Origin: Hysterium pulicare CBS 123377
Lineage: Eukaryota; Ascomycota; Dothideomycetes; Hysteriales; Hysteriaceae
NCBI GenBank assembly: GCA_000467715.1
Contig: AJFK01000543.1
Location: 1-64,000 of the forward strand
Reading direction: 5' to 3'
Length of the DNA stretch: 64,000 nt
Both the position numbers and the translations under genes were made by a program. Position 1 is the first letter of the stretch; every line of letters starts with the position of its first letter. Of this stretch, positions 1 through 10,865 are shown piece by piece. The notes beneath the pieces are model-generated. The model did not search any database and had not been told where the DNA came from. It saw only the letters and a list, made by a program, of their open reading frames with translations.

Positions 1-640
1 CATAAAGCGTGTCTCTCGAATTTGACGCGATAACTGCGATTCTGTCACCTTTCCGTACGCCCACAGCTTTCATTGCAGCTGTCAGCAGAGTGACCGCTCG
101 TCTTAAAGTTCCCCATGTCACACTGCGCTTCTCGGTTCCGCCCTCGCGGTACTCTACAAATGCTATCTTTGAATCCTCTTTGCCTACTGTACTGCGTTCA
201 CTTTTGGTACCGGCCTTCTGCGAGTAGAGAACGTTTTCTGCATAGTTCATTTTCACCCCTTCGAACCAGATTGGAAGACTATCAATGCTAGCGGATTCGT
301 CCACGGCCTTTTCGTAGGTACCTTCATGTAAGAGCCTAGTGTACTCGAACACTTCGGACCAGAAGTCATTCCGGCGTGATACTGAAAAGTCGTAAAGCTC
401 TCGGAAGTTCTGATGAGCATTAGCCCACTAATATTGCACTGCGCGCAGAAACGGGCGTGTAGGAAAACTACGAACTGTCAAATTCAAGCCTAAATCTGCA
501 TTGACTTTCTCCATAAACTTCCACATGTACGTGGATTTGGGGCTGGGATGTTTCCATAGCCTGCGAGGTATCGTCTCCATAACTGGTAGCGTATAGGAAG
601 GTACTCCGTCGGTGTCGAGAGAAGTTTGAGCTCTGAGCAA
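1..640 (-). CDS. acetoacetyl-CoA synthetase-like AMP-binding enzyme, 5' part only
   Basis: Only the N-terminal ~197 residues lie in the window; the gene runs off the left edge. Exon 1 is 476-640 and exon 2 is 427 down to 1, with a 48-nt GT-TAG intron in phase 0 (428-475). Visible family marks are the opening RRLWKHPSPKSTYMWKF, then FSVSRRNDFW, then MNYAENVLYS and a VRKGDRIAVIASNS segment. These match the ACAS_N plus AMP-binding N-terminus of acetoacetyl-CoA synthetases, which activate acetoacetate with ATP and CoA in the cytosol. The family is normally ~650-700 aa, so about two thirds is missing, including most of the adenylation core. An in-frame ATG encoding METIPRR lies 20 codons inside the chosen start. 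It is divergent from the P450 that starts at 869, with 228 bp between them. A related acyl-CoA synthetase of the same superfamily is the alternative. Confidence 0.8.
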
Positions 641-868
641 AGTTGCGACGTTGCGGCGGAACAGGTTCCTCCGAAAAATATATATGAGGTCGGCAGTTGG
701 AATTTAGTCACCTCGGCAAGGAACCTTGCAGGACCCTTGCAATCTTGCATATGGGCACGTGACGTGACTCGGAAGAATTGGATGTCGCGAACCTAGATGG
801 TCCCTGGAGATATTGCAGTAAGATAGCAATGAAAAATCTGGAATGATCTGGGGTAAGCCGCTTCTTTT

Positions 869-2706
869 TTGTGCCGCAGCCCTTCTCCCGTTCTTCCTAT
901 TGCTTCCTGTATCATAGATAATCAACTCCAATCTCCTGCTACCATTCTGGTATGCTCAGTGCTGGTTGTCGTATTCGTCTATAGTTTTCTTCGGCCTGCA
1001 TTCGGACGTGGCCTTCGTAGGATTCCCCGACCGATACCTACTCGGTTTACCAATCTATGGCGCGTAAAGATGGTATGGTGGGGAAACGCCCATGAAGAAT
1101 ATCGAAATCTCCACGCCAAGTATGGTCCTATCGTCCGAACAGCCCCAGCTGCAATCGATATCTCAGATCCTAGTGTGATCCCTGTGATCTATAGCATCAA
1201 CAGCAAGTAATTCAGACTCCTTTTGTATAGCCCTTGTCCAGCATCATGTTGATTCGAACGCCCCACAGTCGAAATTCTATACCACTCTTTCAGCTTTGTA
1301 CGAAGGTAGTGTAATGGATAGCCCCTTCTCCACGAGAGATTCAGAGTACCACAGAGCACTCAAGAGACCCGTGGCCCAAAAATTCTCCATGACATCGATT
1401 CGGACGCTGGAGTATCCCGTAGATCCTTGCAGCCAGGTATTCAGTGACGCAATGCTCGACATGGAAGGACAAGTCGTAGACCTGGGTACCTGGGCGCAAT
1501 GATATGCTTTTGATGTGATCGGAGCAATCACATTCAGCAAAAGGTTCGGTTTCATGCAAAAGCGGCAGGATATCAACGAGATCATCAAGGGAATAAACGT
1601 TGGATTGAACTACGCTGGAGTGATTGGCCAAATCCCGTATTTACATCCGTTCCTGTTGGGCAGTGTGATGCTGAAGAAGCTGCAAGACAAGTGGCTGCCT
1701 AATCTGCCCGAGCCGATCAATATTGTCACTAGGGTGCGTTCGATATCATGTCGATTTGTTTGAAATTGCCTAATCACAGCTTCAGATGGTATTGGACAGT
1801 ATCCGGGAGTACGACGAAGAGACTGTCCAAGGGAAAGAACAGCGATCCGATTTTCTGGCTTTCCTTCGGAAACAGGAGATGTCCACGGGTTCTCCCATGG
1901 GTACTCGGGAGATAATGAACCATCTGACGACCAATCCGTATGTTGGAAGCGCGAGATGTAAATGATGATACAATTGACTGGTCAAGTTGGCAGGAAGCGA
2001 TACGACTGCCATTTCCCTCCGATGGATTTTCTACTACCTACTTCTCGATCAACGAGTGTACCAGACCATCCGACGAGAGATTGATGAAGCAGATAAGTCT
2101 GGAAAGCGGTCGGAGTTCGTGACTTACGCGGAAAGCCTGGAGCTTGAGTATCTGTACGTATCGATGCCAGGCCCAATTAAACAGAACTGCTTCTGATCAG
2201 AATGATTAGGCAGCTATGCATCAAGGAAGAAATGAGGATGCATCCAGGCGTTTCCTACCCGCTCGAATGCATTGTTCCGAATGGAGGTGCTGAGCTGTGT
2301 GGGAAGTACGTTCCCGGTGGCACAATTGTAGGTGTTAATGCAGCAGTCTTACATCGTAACAAGGATGTGTTCGGTCAAGATGCCGATGAATTCAGGCCTG
2401 CGCGATGGATAGGAGACGAAGTCAAGATAAAGAAAATGGAGCGCAATCTTCTAACGGTAAGCGGCCGACCCGTTCTGTGGGCATTCATAGTTCCCACTGA
2501 CACGATTCCGACAGTTCGGAGCTTGTGCAAGAACGTGCATTGGAAGGAACATCTCGATGATGGAGATGGGTAAGGTTGTGCCTCAAATGCTCCGACAGTT
2601 CGACATGGAATGGGCTTCGAGTGACGCAGAATGGAGAGTAAGCACGCATTGGTTCGCGAAGCAGTTAGGTCTTCTCGTGAAAATGCGACGGCGCAACGTA
2701 GGATGA
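869..2706 (+). pseudogene. decayed cytochrome P450 (pisatin demethylase-like class)
   Basis: The whole P450 layout is recognisable in order: an N-terminal membrane anchor (residues ~25-45), a YGPIVRTAP segment, KRPVAQKFSM, YAFDVIGAITFSKRFGF, the I-helix LAGSDTTAIS (~1990-2015), the K-helix KEEMRMHP (ExxR), FRPARW, and the haem loop FGACARTCIG near 2516-2545. Several things argue against function. A TGA at 1500-1502 stands where the family has Trp (WAQ-stop-YAFDVIG). The exon pairs meeting near 1206/1269 and near 1943/1990 do not keep frame with the available GT-AG sites; each is off by one base. The conserved glycine of the haem loop is Cys. Three other introns (1736-1785, 2156-2200, 2457-2513 approx.) still join in frame, so decay looks recent. 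An assembly error could mimic part of this. No function should be assumed. Confidence 0.8.
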
Positions 2707-3373
2707 TCTCAGATTGAGTTTGAGGGTAGTGGTACGGGAGTCTTTGGATGCTCGCAAGTAGACAGGTAGTTTTCGAGTGCAAAGGAATCGAATTGCTTGG
2801 CAGCGAGAGACGAGGTTTTGTTCATGCGGGGATCTTAATCAGCACAACTCTAAGGCCGCCTTCACCTTCATCCCTCTACCTGCACCTTTCTCTGTCGGCA
2901 GTCGTGGCAGAACCTCAGATTAATGCATCAGAACTGGCACAGTTTCGCCTTTGTGACAATTGCAGGATGTGAGCTGAGCGACCTATCCACCCGTGCAGAA
3001 ACTAATCACCTGCATTCAACAGTAAAAAGATCAGATGTACGAGCCAGGATCCAATGGAAGTCATAGTAGTGTGCTGGTTAATGAAAAATATGTTGCCCTT
3101 GATGCCTGGTACGCTCTAAATGGAAATAGTCAAACGGAGAAATCCTCCAGCTGTGGACGCAAACCCCACAATGCACCACGCACTCACGGGAGCTCAGATA
3201 TCTATGCTGTTTCCAGCATTATTCGGATATCAATACGTTGGCATATTGCAGGAGGAAATAATGCATGAGAGTTTCAAGCAAGGTTGAAAGCCCTCCAAGG
3301 CCACTTAACTGATCCTAATGATAGACAAACCAGTATCGCTCATAATATAAAAGGGACCTACCGGCAGCCCCCT
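2707..3373. other. intergenic, no gene recognised
   Basis: Downstream of the decayed P450 and downstream (3' side) of the RING gene. Only short open frames without family features; nothing I can support. Confidence 0.6.
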
Positions 3374-3946
3374 TTATGAGTTCTTCAAACCTTTCCTCTT
3401 AAACTGGATGTACTCCGCAAAATTCACCTTCCTAATTCTCTCCATCTCAGCCTGATGCTCCGCATCCACTTCCTCTTTCCTGTTCTCGCGCGCCAACCTC
3501 GACTCTCTGATCGTCTCGTTAAAAGCCGCCACTCTCTCTTCTCTCTCTGACTTTGTCTGCTCCAGTAACTCTCCGTATGCCGTAATGTTGGCTCTATAGC
3601 GGTCCACCATCTCAGTGAACGTCTGCAAACTCGCAAAAAGCTCTTGGCGTGAATCTCGAGCCCAGCGAACGAAGTCGGCTGTGGCCTCGTTACCACCTTC
3701 AAGACCTCCGGCAAGGGGTGGACTATAGTGGAGTTGCTTCCGACACATAGGGCAAGTATTTGTGACTTGTAGCCAAACCTCCAAGCACTTGTCGCCAAAG
3801 ACGTGGTTACAGGACTTGATGCGGATGGCGGATTCTGTGGAAGATGATTTAAATCCTTCTAGACATATGCCGCAGATGCTAGATGGAGGTGGATTATATT
3901 GCTCAAGCTCTGTCGTGAGGAACTGGTCGCGTGTTTGTGGCGCCAT
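3374..3946 (-). CDS. RING-H2 finger protein with C-terminal coiled coil
   Basis: Single-exon 190-aa protein. Residues ~25-70 form a RING-H2 finger: CGIC, then SCNHVFGDKCLEVWL, then CPMCRKQL, giving the C-x2-C, C-x-H, C and C-x2-C ligand pattern of E3 ubiquitin ligases. Zn ligation supports recruitment of an E2 enzyme, so the protein is probably a small ubiquitin ligase of cytosol or nucleus. From residue ~95 the chain is charged and helical (Glu/Arg/Lys-rich, heptad-like), which predicts a coiled coil for dimerisation or substrate binding. There is no signal peptide or membrane segment. The start codon is the only ATG ahead of the finger in this frame. Substrates cannot be deduced. Confidence 0.8.
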   Translation of the reverse strand: MAPQTRDQFLTTELEQYNPPPSSICGICLEGFKSSSTESAIRIKSCNHVFGDKCLEVWLQVTNTCPMCRKQLHYSPPLAGGLEGGNEATADFVRWARDSRQELFASLQTFTEMVDRYRANITAYGELLEQTKSEREERVAAFNETIRESRLARENRKEEVDAEHQAEMERIRKVNFAEYIQFKRKGLKNS

Positions 3947-5233
3947 TGTTTGTAAAGGTTTGTGGAAGCGCGTGGTCTAGTTGTTGAGGTGAGTTTGCTT
4001 TATCCAGCTTTGATCAGGGGCTGAAGCAGGAGTTAGCTCTAGACTCGGGGTAAATGTAGTGCTCTATGAGTTAGCACAGTGGAATACTTGTTTCACTGTA
4101 TTCTTGTCTAGTGATTTCGTTCTTATCTGATGTATGTGATTCGAGGTTTGGCATTTACTGATGAAAATGAGTGCTTTCACTTATTTCGAGAACTCACATG
4201 GCTTAGATTCAAGATCTGATGCACTCATCATCGATTTTATATTGCATGAGGGGGATTGGAAACGGTCTAACTGATCATCGAAACTTGAAGTTCTCCTTCG
4301 AGGTAAAGAATAACAAAAGAATCAAGAAGGCTATGGAAAGAAGAGGCATCATTGGAGCCATCTTGACTTAAGAGCCGTCATCTTCGATATGTTCCTTTAT
4401 CCCTTGGCCGGCTGCTCTCCGGTAGAGGCCAATACATGACCTAGAGCAAGAAAAAATCCGAGTGGGGTTGATGTCTACGAAACTTCACGTGGAAGGGATT
4501 ATTTCAGAGCTTCCACATCAATCAATTTGGCTTCTACCAACCTTATTCAAATATTAGCGTTCGGAGTTCGCTAAAATCTTGTAACTAGAAGCAAATGGCG
4601 GTGTATCTATATACTCAAAAAGTGAAGACTGGCAGCGGGCTCTTCAGTTTTGCCTTCCTAACCAACATTTCATCCGGCACCTGGACAACCTCATTAGTAT
4701 TACCTTCTTCAGTCACCCCACCAATAGCGCCCTGCCTCTTTTTCCTAATATTCAACACGTTAAATACCCCTTTCGAGCTCTCCGGCACACAAGGCCTGCA
4801 GGAAGTTAGAAACCACGGAAAGGAAGCAACGACCATTCGATTAGCTCAAGAAAGGCTCCATCTTCCGTACATATCCATATCTGCTCGGTACCCTTGGTCC
4901 TGTTGCTTCCTTTTGGGCAGAGGCTATTATACCCTTCTGTCTTCGTAACGATTGAGATTCAATACCAAGGTGCTTCGTCATGATCAGTTCGCCTATACAC
5001 CTAGTGATTGAACGCCAAAAATTGATTTGGACATCTGACACTGTGATCCATATTCCCTTTATCTTCAGTGAAAAGTGTGTATTGAATGCCGAACATATGA
5101 TGTTGACATTCATTGGGTTCTAAAAAGCTATTATATCCTAGAAAATAGCCATCATGGTCAAGGCCTCAATTACACTGTCTTGTCCGTCTCCGTCTTCTCC
5201 GGGATCGAACTCCTCGTAAACTTTACTAGCGCT
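3947..5233. other. intergenic, 1.3 kb, no gene recognised
   Basis: Contains several small open frames on both strands (for example near 4595-4948 and 4615-4836) with no recognisable domain, signal peptide or splice-supported extension. Treated as non-coding. Confidence 0.5.
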
Positions 5234-7072
5234 CTATTCTTCCTTTCCGTCTTCTTCAGGAACGAAGTCCTCATCATCTTCACTATCTGCCATCTGCTCA
5301 TCCTCGTCTGCCTCACTTTGGGCTTTCTCTTCCCCTTTCTCCTCCTCCTTTTCTTGCTCCCCTCTCTTCACCCTCCATTCCTTCATCTCCTCATCCCTCC
5401 GCTCCTTCGCCTTCCTCTTCTCATCTTCATCCCAAAGTCTCAACTCCCTCAACCTAGCCCCAAGATCCTCCACCTCCCCAACCTCAATCCATATCTTTGC
5501 GGGCTCCTGATTTGCAAAGCACTCTTTCCACTCCACCTCTTCATCCCAGCCCCAACCCCTTTCTGGCATTTCATTATAACTCGTGTCTCCCAACCCGGTA
5601 AGGATAACTGTGCATCTAATCTTCTTTTCTTCCGCAAAGCGGCAGAAGGAAACGAGAAGATCGATATGGTCGTCTTGCCACTGCGCCAAGGGAACTTCTA
5701 CCCTAATGCGGCGGAGTTTCGGGTACTGTTCAGACTGATGCTGGACTACGAGGTTCAGTGCAGGGATTAAACCGTCGGGGATGAACGGCCCTTTGCCCTT
5801 TTCTTGCTGAGATTCCGCACGTACAATCCAGAGATCTTCGAGGCTGGACGGTAAAGCGCGCCACAACATTTCCTTTGTATCTTTTTTATTCAACTCTTCG
5901 TCGTTCGTGAAGCCGTCGTGGCCCCATATATACACTGGGGCAACTTTGAGCTTCTTGAGAACTTTGAACTTCGTGAAGGACACTGGATCCGGTTCTTCGT
6001 ATTCATTGTCAAATTGATAGGGATAGAAGTCTTCGTGGCTGAGACCCAGCGCTTCAAGCGTGCCGTAATGAGGGGAAAGAGCCGCCATGATCTCTTTGTG
6101 CTTGACGTTGACCCAGGCCCAGGTACATCCAATCTCGTAGTTGAAAATCTTGAGTTTTCCAGGTATACTCGTTTTCATCAAGATGTTTAGATCGTCCGGA
6201 TGGAATTTACTGGTGCGGCATTCGATATATTCTACTGGGCAGGACAGGGGTTTCAGATTCGCAAAAGTTCGGGACGCCTCGTCTTGCTCATTTTCGCCCA
6301 TTTTCCAACCATATATACTCCTTAGATTGGGCAGATTGAGAGTAGCACCGAAATGAAACGGGGAATTGGGATACTTGTCATCATTTCCCGTCATCAAAAC
6401 ATCAATCGGCCTGGAAAACGGTGCCGGATTATCTAATTTCGATCCACTTTCCAGAATCGGTCCCGCTGGTATGTTATCAAAAGGTTTTTGACGCTTTCCG
6501 ACCCTCTCAAACATGCCAGTCACTTCCTCTCTTTCACTCAGGAAACCCGTACTTAAATCTAGCTTCTGGAGGTTGGGTAGGCTGGGGAGTAAAAGCGCCA
6601 AAACAGCGTCTTCGTTCGCTCCCGTCTTAATTCTGTCGAATAATTCATCTGCTTCCTCGTCCGTGGTCGCATGCTCGGAACACTTGCTCTTCAGAACGCT
6701 TTCTAGCTCTAGAGTTGCGGGCCATGGCCGCTTGTCCTGTTTGTCGTTGGGATCAACCTCTTCTTCTTTTTTCTCCACAGGTGCATCTTCACCCCATGTG
6801 GAGCGAATAGCGAAGGATCGGACAAGAGCGGCATGTGAAGGGGATGTCCAGATGAGATATGTGAAGGGGAGAAGATGTTTCAGGCCCGTATCGTACTCCC
6901 CGTGATCAAAGAAGACGTCGGAGTACAGATGGGCTATCGCGATACGATTGAGCTTTTTAGATACTCGACAAATTGGGACTAGAGATGACTGGGGCGATAT
7001 AAAAGAGACGATACGGTCTATCAGTTCCTCGGAAAGGGAGTAGTCCAGGGAGTGAGGCATTTTGAGAGGCAA
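5234..7072 (-). CDS. F-box protein
   Basis: Uninterrupted 612-aa frame. Residues ~10-55 (LSEELIDRIVSFI, then VPICRVSKKLNRIAIAHLYSDV) are an F-box, the Skp1-binding module of SCF ubiquitin ligases. The middle of the protein holds scattered leucine-rich stretches such as LLLPSLPNLQKLDLS and LPNLRSIYGW, as in fungal F-box proteins with a degenerate leucine-rich substrate domain. The last ~70 residues are extremely charged (Lys/Arg/Glu, then Asp/Glu) and are likely disordered. It is probably a substrate adaptor for an SCF ligase; the target is unknown. Pezizomycotina carry dozens of such fast-evolving F-box genes. The antisense frame at the 3' end is open for 231 codons only because of the low-complexity tail. 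Confidence 0.85.
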   Translation of the reverse strand: MPLKMPHSLDYSLSEELIDRIVSFISPQSSLVPICRVSKKLNRIAIAHLYSDVFFDHGEYDTGLKHLLPFTYLIWTSPSHAALVRSFAIRSTWGEDAPVEKKEEEVDPNDKQDKRPWPATLELESVLKSKCSEHATTDEEADELFDRIKTGANEDAVLALLLPSLPNLQKLDLSTGFLSEREEVTGMFERVGKRQKPFDNIPAGPILESGSKLDNPAPFSRPIDVLMTGNDDKYPNSPFHFGATLNLPNLRSIYGWKMGENEQDEASRTFANLKPLSCPVEYIECRTSKFHPDDLNILMKTSIPGKLKIFNYEIGCTWAWVNVKHKEIMAALSPHYGTLEALGLSHEDFYPYQFDNEYEEPDPVSFTKFKVLKKLKVAPVYIWGHDGFTNDEELNKKDTKEMLWRALPSSLEDLWIVRAESQQEKGKGPFIPDGLIPALNLVVQHQSEQYPKLRRIRVEVPLAQWQDDHIDLLVSFCRFAEEKKIRCTVILTGLGDTSYNEMPERGWGWDEEVEWKECFANQEPAKIWIEVGEVEDLGARLRELRLWDEDEKRKAKERRDEEMKEWRVKRGEQEKEEEKGEEKAQSEADEDEQMADSEDDEDFVPEEDGKEE

Positions 7073-7758
7073 GGAAAAGATACTAGGAAGGAAGAAGGCG
7101 AACTATGTGAATGAAGGAAAGCCAGCATATATGTTAAATCATTCTCTCGAAAGAATCTCCGCTCATGCACAAGGCAGAACCGCCGTTTATTGCGTCAGAG
7201 TGCATCAACTTACTTGGTAGTTGTATATCGCTGGAGGCCTTAAGATGGCCAAGGATTTGTCGCGCAGTAGACACTAGGCAGAAGGACCACGATACCAATC
7301 ATTCTTTATTGGAAGGATACTTTAGGGGGTCAGTCAGAAAGAAGTTTGTAGTGGCGGACTGGAGGTCGGATGATTAGATCGTAAAAGTAGACTAGGCAGA
7401 TTTAGGAATAGCTAGCTGGTTCCATTCCATGATTTTAGCGCGTAAGTTGGTGCTATGTTTCAACAACGAACATGGCATGAGTGCATTGGGGAGGTTTACA
7501 TGAATACAACCACATCGGTGTCTTTACTGATAAAGTTCGTGAACTACAATACCCATCCAGTCATGACCAGAGTCACGTTGGATCCTGATTACTTCTACAC
7601 AGTAACATGTACTGTACATCCGGTCATTATCTCTCCAGACAAGACCGGGCCATTCGCATCATGCTCTCTACCCATCAGATCACATCCAGTCTCTCAAAAA
7701 CAAACACACCACTTTTGTACACACTTTCGCAAACCCATTGTCTTTCCTACGATCCCCT
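7073..7758. other. intergenic, no gene recognised
   Basis: 5' flank of the F-box gene and 3' flank of the membrane-protein gene. Short overlapping open frames only; no domain or splice-supported model. Confidence 0.6.
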
Positions 7759-8936
7759 TTACCGTCCAGTCTTTTGCCTCGAGATCTCGTCCCTAAAAGC
7801 GTTTTGACCAGGCGCAGGTCGAATTCCATCATCACTGACCAGACTGCCCAAGCTGTTGTCTCTGGCATGTCCAGTTGGTGCGTCTCTGTATTGCGGGCCG
7901 GACCTTACCTCCCTGTCCTGTAGCCTGATAGCGCCCTTCTTACCAATTCCCATCCTCTCTCTCTTCGATTGTTTAGTACCATAGCCATCGCGACGGCCCA
8001 TGATATTGCCTAGGCCAATTTTACGGTGCTTGCGCATACCAACAAAGAGGCCACAAACGACAAACACGACAAAGCCCAGACCAACAGGCAGACCAATATA
8101 CAACCCAAGTTTATTTGGCGCTTTGGTGTGTGAAGGCGCTGGATAGTGATTCGGTGGGGCATTCGTCAGGGTGACTGTTGGGCCATCATAAGCGACTGCC
8201 TTCTGCTCCACATCCGAGGGATCGAAATTGAGAGCGTAGAAGGTCAGATTGTACATCGAGTAGCCTTGGAGCCAGCTCTTGTCCATTGTAATGGTTGTCA
8301 CACCCCAATTGTTCGGCGTCTCGTCGGAAGACCAGGCTTGTTCGCCTGAAGAATTGGCGTAGTTGAGTTTGACGGTTACGGTGCTGTTTGCTTTGAAGTA
8401 GTCCGAGTCCCAGGTCACTAAAAGGTGTTAGTCCATGATCGGGGAGTGATTTTGTTGGGTTGGATGGGTGTCTGGGGCAGTTCATTGGCATACCATAGTA
8501 TGTACTTCCTACATAGAGAGTGGACTCATTGTTGGGAAGACAGAAGGGAGCGGCAGAAGTATCGTGACAGACGGGGAAGTCATGGCTGGGAGCTAGAGAA
8601 GATACACTGCTGGCAGCAGCACTGGTCGTAGATGCTACGATAGGTTCTGAAGCTGTAGTTGCGGCTGTGGGGACTGCAGACTCGGATGAGGCAGAGCTGG
8701 TGGGTGCGGCTACGGCGAAGGTAGTCGGCTTGCCATTGCTCATGGTACTAACAACCAGAGCTTCAGATGGTGCACCCGAGGACGAGGATGAGGTAGCTTT
8801 GAGCTTGTCAATACTTGGATCTCCTGTATGTTCAAAAGAAGCTCTCACTGCCTTGTCTCTTGGCCAATGGACCAGCCGACACACCCAGGAGTGAAGTAGA
8901 TACGGCGGCGAACGCGGCGAGGCGGAAGTAAAGCAT
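7759..8936 (-). CDS. secreted/single-pass membrane protein with Ser-Thr-rich stalk (DUF7137-like)
   Basis: Spliced gene of ~337 aa. Exon 1 (8849-8936) encodes a signal peptide ending in a Kex2-like PLAKRQ. A Ser/Thr/Ala-rich stalk follows, then a conserved-looking ectodomain (FPVCHDTSAAPFCLPNNES, LYVGSTYY, VTWDSDYF, TPNNWG). One transmembrane helix (GLYIGLPVGLGFVVFVVCGL) and a basic cytosolic tail of ~90 residues end the protein. The intron 8418-8493 is clear (GTATGC...TTTTAG, phase 1). The first intron is less certain: 8761-8848 keeps frame, and a much shorter in-frame acceptor at 8824 would leave only 25 nt. The ectodomain resembles the fungal DUF7137 family from memory; function unknown, with a cell-surface or wall role likely. 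It is divergent from the gene at 9514. Confidence 0.75.
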
Positions 8937-9513
8937 ATTGTAGGCGTTAAGACGTATAGTTCGTAGAAATGGCGAGCTCCACCAAGCCAATTGGTATACA
9001 ATCGCGTCCCCAAAACACGCAAAGACAACGACAACAAAGCGAGAAGGAAGGTGAATGAAAAGGAAAAGAAAAGGAAAAGCGGTTGATTACATCTGAAACT
9101 CACGCACTGATCCCCCGACGCTCGACAATCCCTCCCCCCTTCGGCTCGTTCAGGGGAACGGGCCAAGCGTTGATAAGTAAGTAAGTAGCGTTTGGTGCAT
9201 GAGCACGAGCCTCCCAATTTCTCACAGTCCTGTAGAGTAAACACGCCGGAGTTGGCCCGCCTCGCCGCTACACATCTCCCGCGTCCTTGATATTCATCGA
9301 CAACTCCATACCTTCACCTGTTCATCTTTCTCCATCCTACCTGTTCCATCATCTGTGTGGCTACCTTGCCGTGGCCATCTTCGCCTGCCTCTTCCTCCAC
9401 GCCTTGATACCCCACAGAACCGTTCCCCGCATAGCGTAAATCGTTCGCCGTCAATATACTTGCTTATATCCTCTAGGCAACACCTTGTCGCCTCTGTCCA
9501 CCACATCACAAAC
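8937..9513. other. divergent promoter region
   Basis: Separates two secretory-pathway genes transcribed away from each other. It is pyrimidine/purine-skewed near both starts, as is common in fungal promoters. Open frames here are upstream extensions without ATG-supported homology. Confidence 0.5.
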
Positions 9514-10415
9514 ATGCGCTTCTCTTCATCGGTACTGCTGGCGCTGCCGGCGCTCTCTTTGGCGCAAGATCAGGTTCCACTGGCCGATAAGCTCAAGGGT
9601 TGGTTCAACAAGGCGCAAGATTTCGTTTCCTCTGCTGTGCCTGCGGCGCCGTCACCCATGGATGCGGGAGCTGCGAAGGTCGCTGCCCATGTTGAGGAGA
9701 AGATCACGATGGAGAATTGGAAGTCGGTTCTGACTTCCGATCCATCGTCGACAGGTTCAGGACCCCAGGACTGGATGGTGTATATTACAGGTGGAAATGT
9801 GACCTGCTATGGTCTCTGTGCGAATGCTACGAAGGCTTGGAATGTTTGTTGATCTTTCAGTAGTGATTTATACACTCTTGACACTAACTTTTTTCCACAG
9901 GAATCTATAGCCCTGTTGTCAGCCAACCCTAAGTCACCTAAGTTCGGCATCCTCGACTGCGACGCCGAGCCTGCCTTTTGTAATTCGTGGTCGGTTGGTC
10001 CTCCATCCATCTATTACTTCTCGGTTCCACGACCTCTGCCCGACCAGTCGGCGCCAGCTACCACCGCTCGATACATCCCATTGAACCGCACCTCTGTGAC
10101 GGCCGGGACAATCACTTCGCTTGTCACCAAAGAGGAGTACAAGAAGTATGCGCCTTATGAGGGTTACTTCCATCCATTCAATGGTATCTTGCAACAGTAC
10201 AACTTGGCTATTCCTATTGGTTACGTTCTTTGGGCCTTCGGAAAGATGCCGTCCTGGCTCCCAATGGTCGCCATCAGCTTTTTAAGCCGATCCTTCATGT
10301 AAGTTGATACTTCTTTCAGCTCAGAGATCTCTCAAACGCTGACACAATCCCCAGGGGTCGCCGTGGGAACCCGGCCCCACGAGCAGGACAAGGCGCTCCA
10401 GCACCCGCGCAATAA
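9514..10415 (+). CDS. ER-type secreted/membrane protein, thioredoxin-fold-like, uncharacterised
   Basis: Three exons: 9514-9843, 9901-10298 and 10355-10415, joined in phases 0 and 2, giving 262 aa. Residues 1-18 (MRFSSSVLLALPALSLAQ) are a signal peptide. The lumenal part begins a thioredoxin-like pattern (DWMVYITGG, then a small CYGLC, then PKFGILDCD, then PPSIYYFSVP). It has the strand order of a thioredoxin fold, but CYGLC is not the usual CxxC redox pair. A hydrophobic segment near the C-terminus (LAIPIGYVLWAFGKMPSWLPMVAISFL) could span the ER membrane, followed by a short Arg/Gly/Pro tail. It probably resides in the ER. I recognise similar proteins across ascomycetes but no named function. 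Confidence 0.75.
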
Positions 10416-10865
10416 ATACAATACACCACCTCCTGACTTCGAACCAAAGATATCATCATCTTTCCGTGTCTTTGGACATACACTCTAATTTTTCTCGTTG
10501 ATGACAGGACGCGGGGCTTTACAGTTGTAATTGGCGGATAGATATGGGACATGGCAGTCACGTTCGTGAGGGGTTCACAAGCGTAATTCTTTCAGGGAGA
10601 AATTATAGGTGATCTAGCTCACAAGGGGTGCTATAGTAGTTCTTGAATTATAAAAGCTTTTAGTTGAAACAACATCCACTTCAATCCCATGTGAATGACA
10701 TCTATGCATACATGTATGAAAATAACGCCAGTGAGCATTGAGCTGCCAAAAATCTTTGACCAACCAAATGTGAGGTGGGCCGAGCTCTTCCGCGATCTTC
10801 AAAATCTCGCGACCGAATCTGTAGCTCCGCAACGCAAGCCCTCCATAACCCCAGAAACATACACA
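10416..10865. other. intergenic, no gene recognised
   Basis: 3' flank of the preceding gene and promoter of mrp49. Nothing beyond short chance frames. Confidence 0.6.

Noticed and set aside
5075-5770. Open frame of 231 codons on the plus strand
   Set aside because: Antisense to the acidic, repetitive 3' end of the F-box gene; the leucine/proline-rich translation is the shadow of Glu/Lys/Arg codons.
8186-9244. 352-codon minus-strand frame extending upstream of the surface protein
   Set aside because: The upstream part overlaps the promoter; the true signal peptide starts at 8936 in another frame, joined by an intron.
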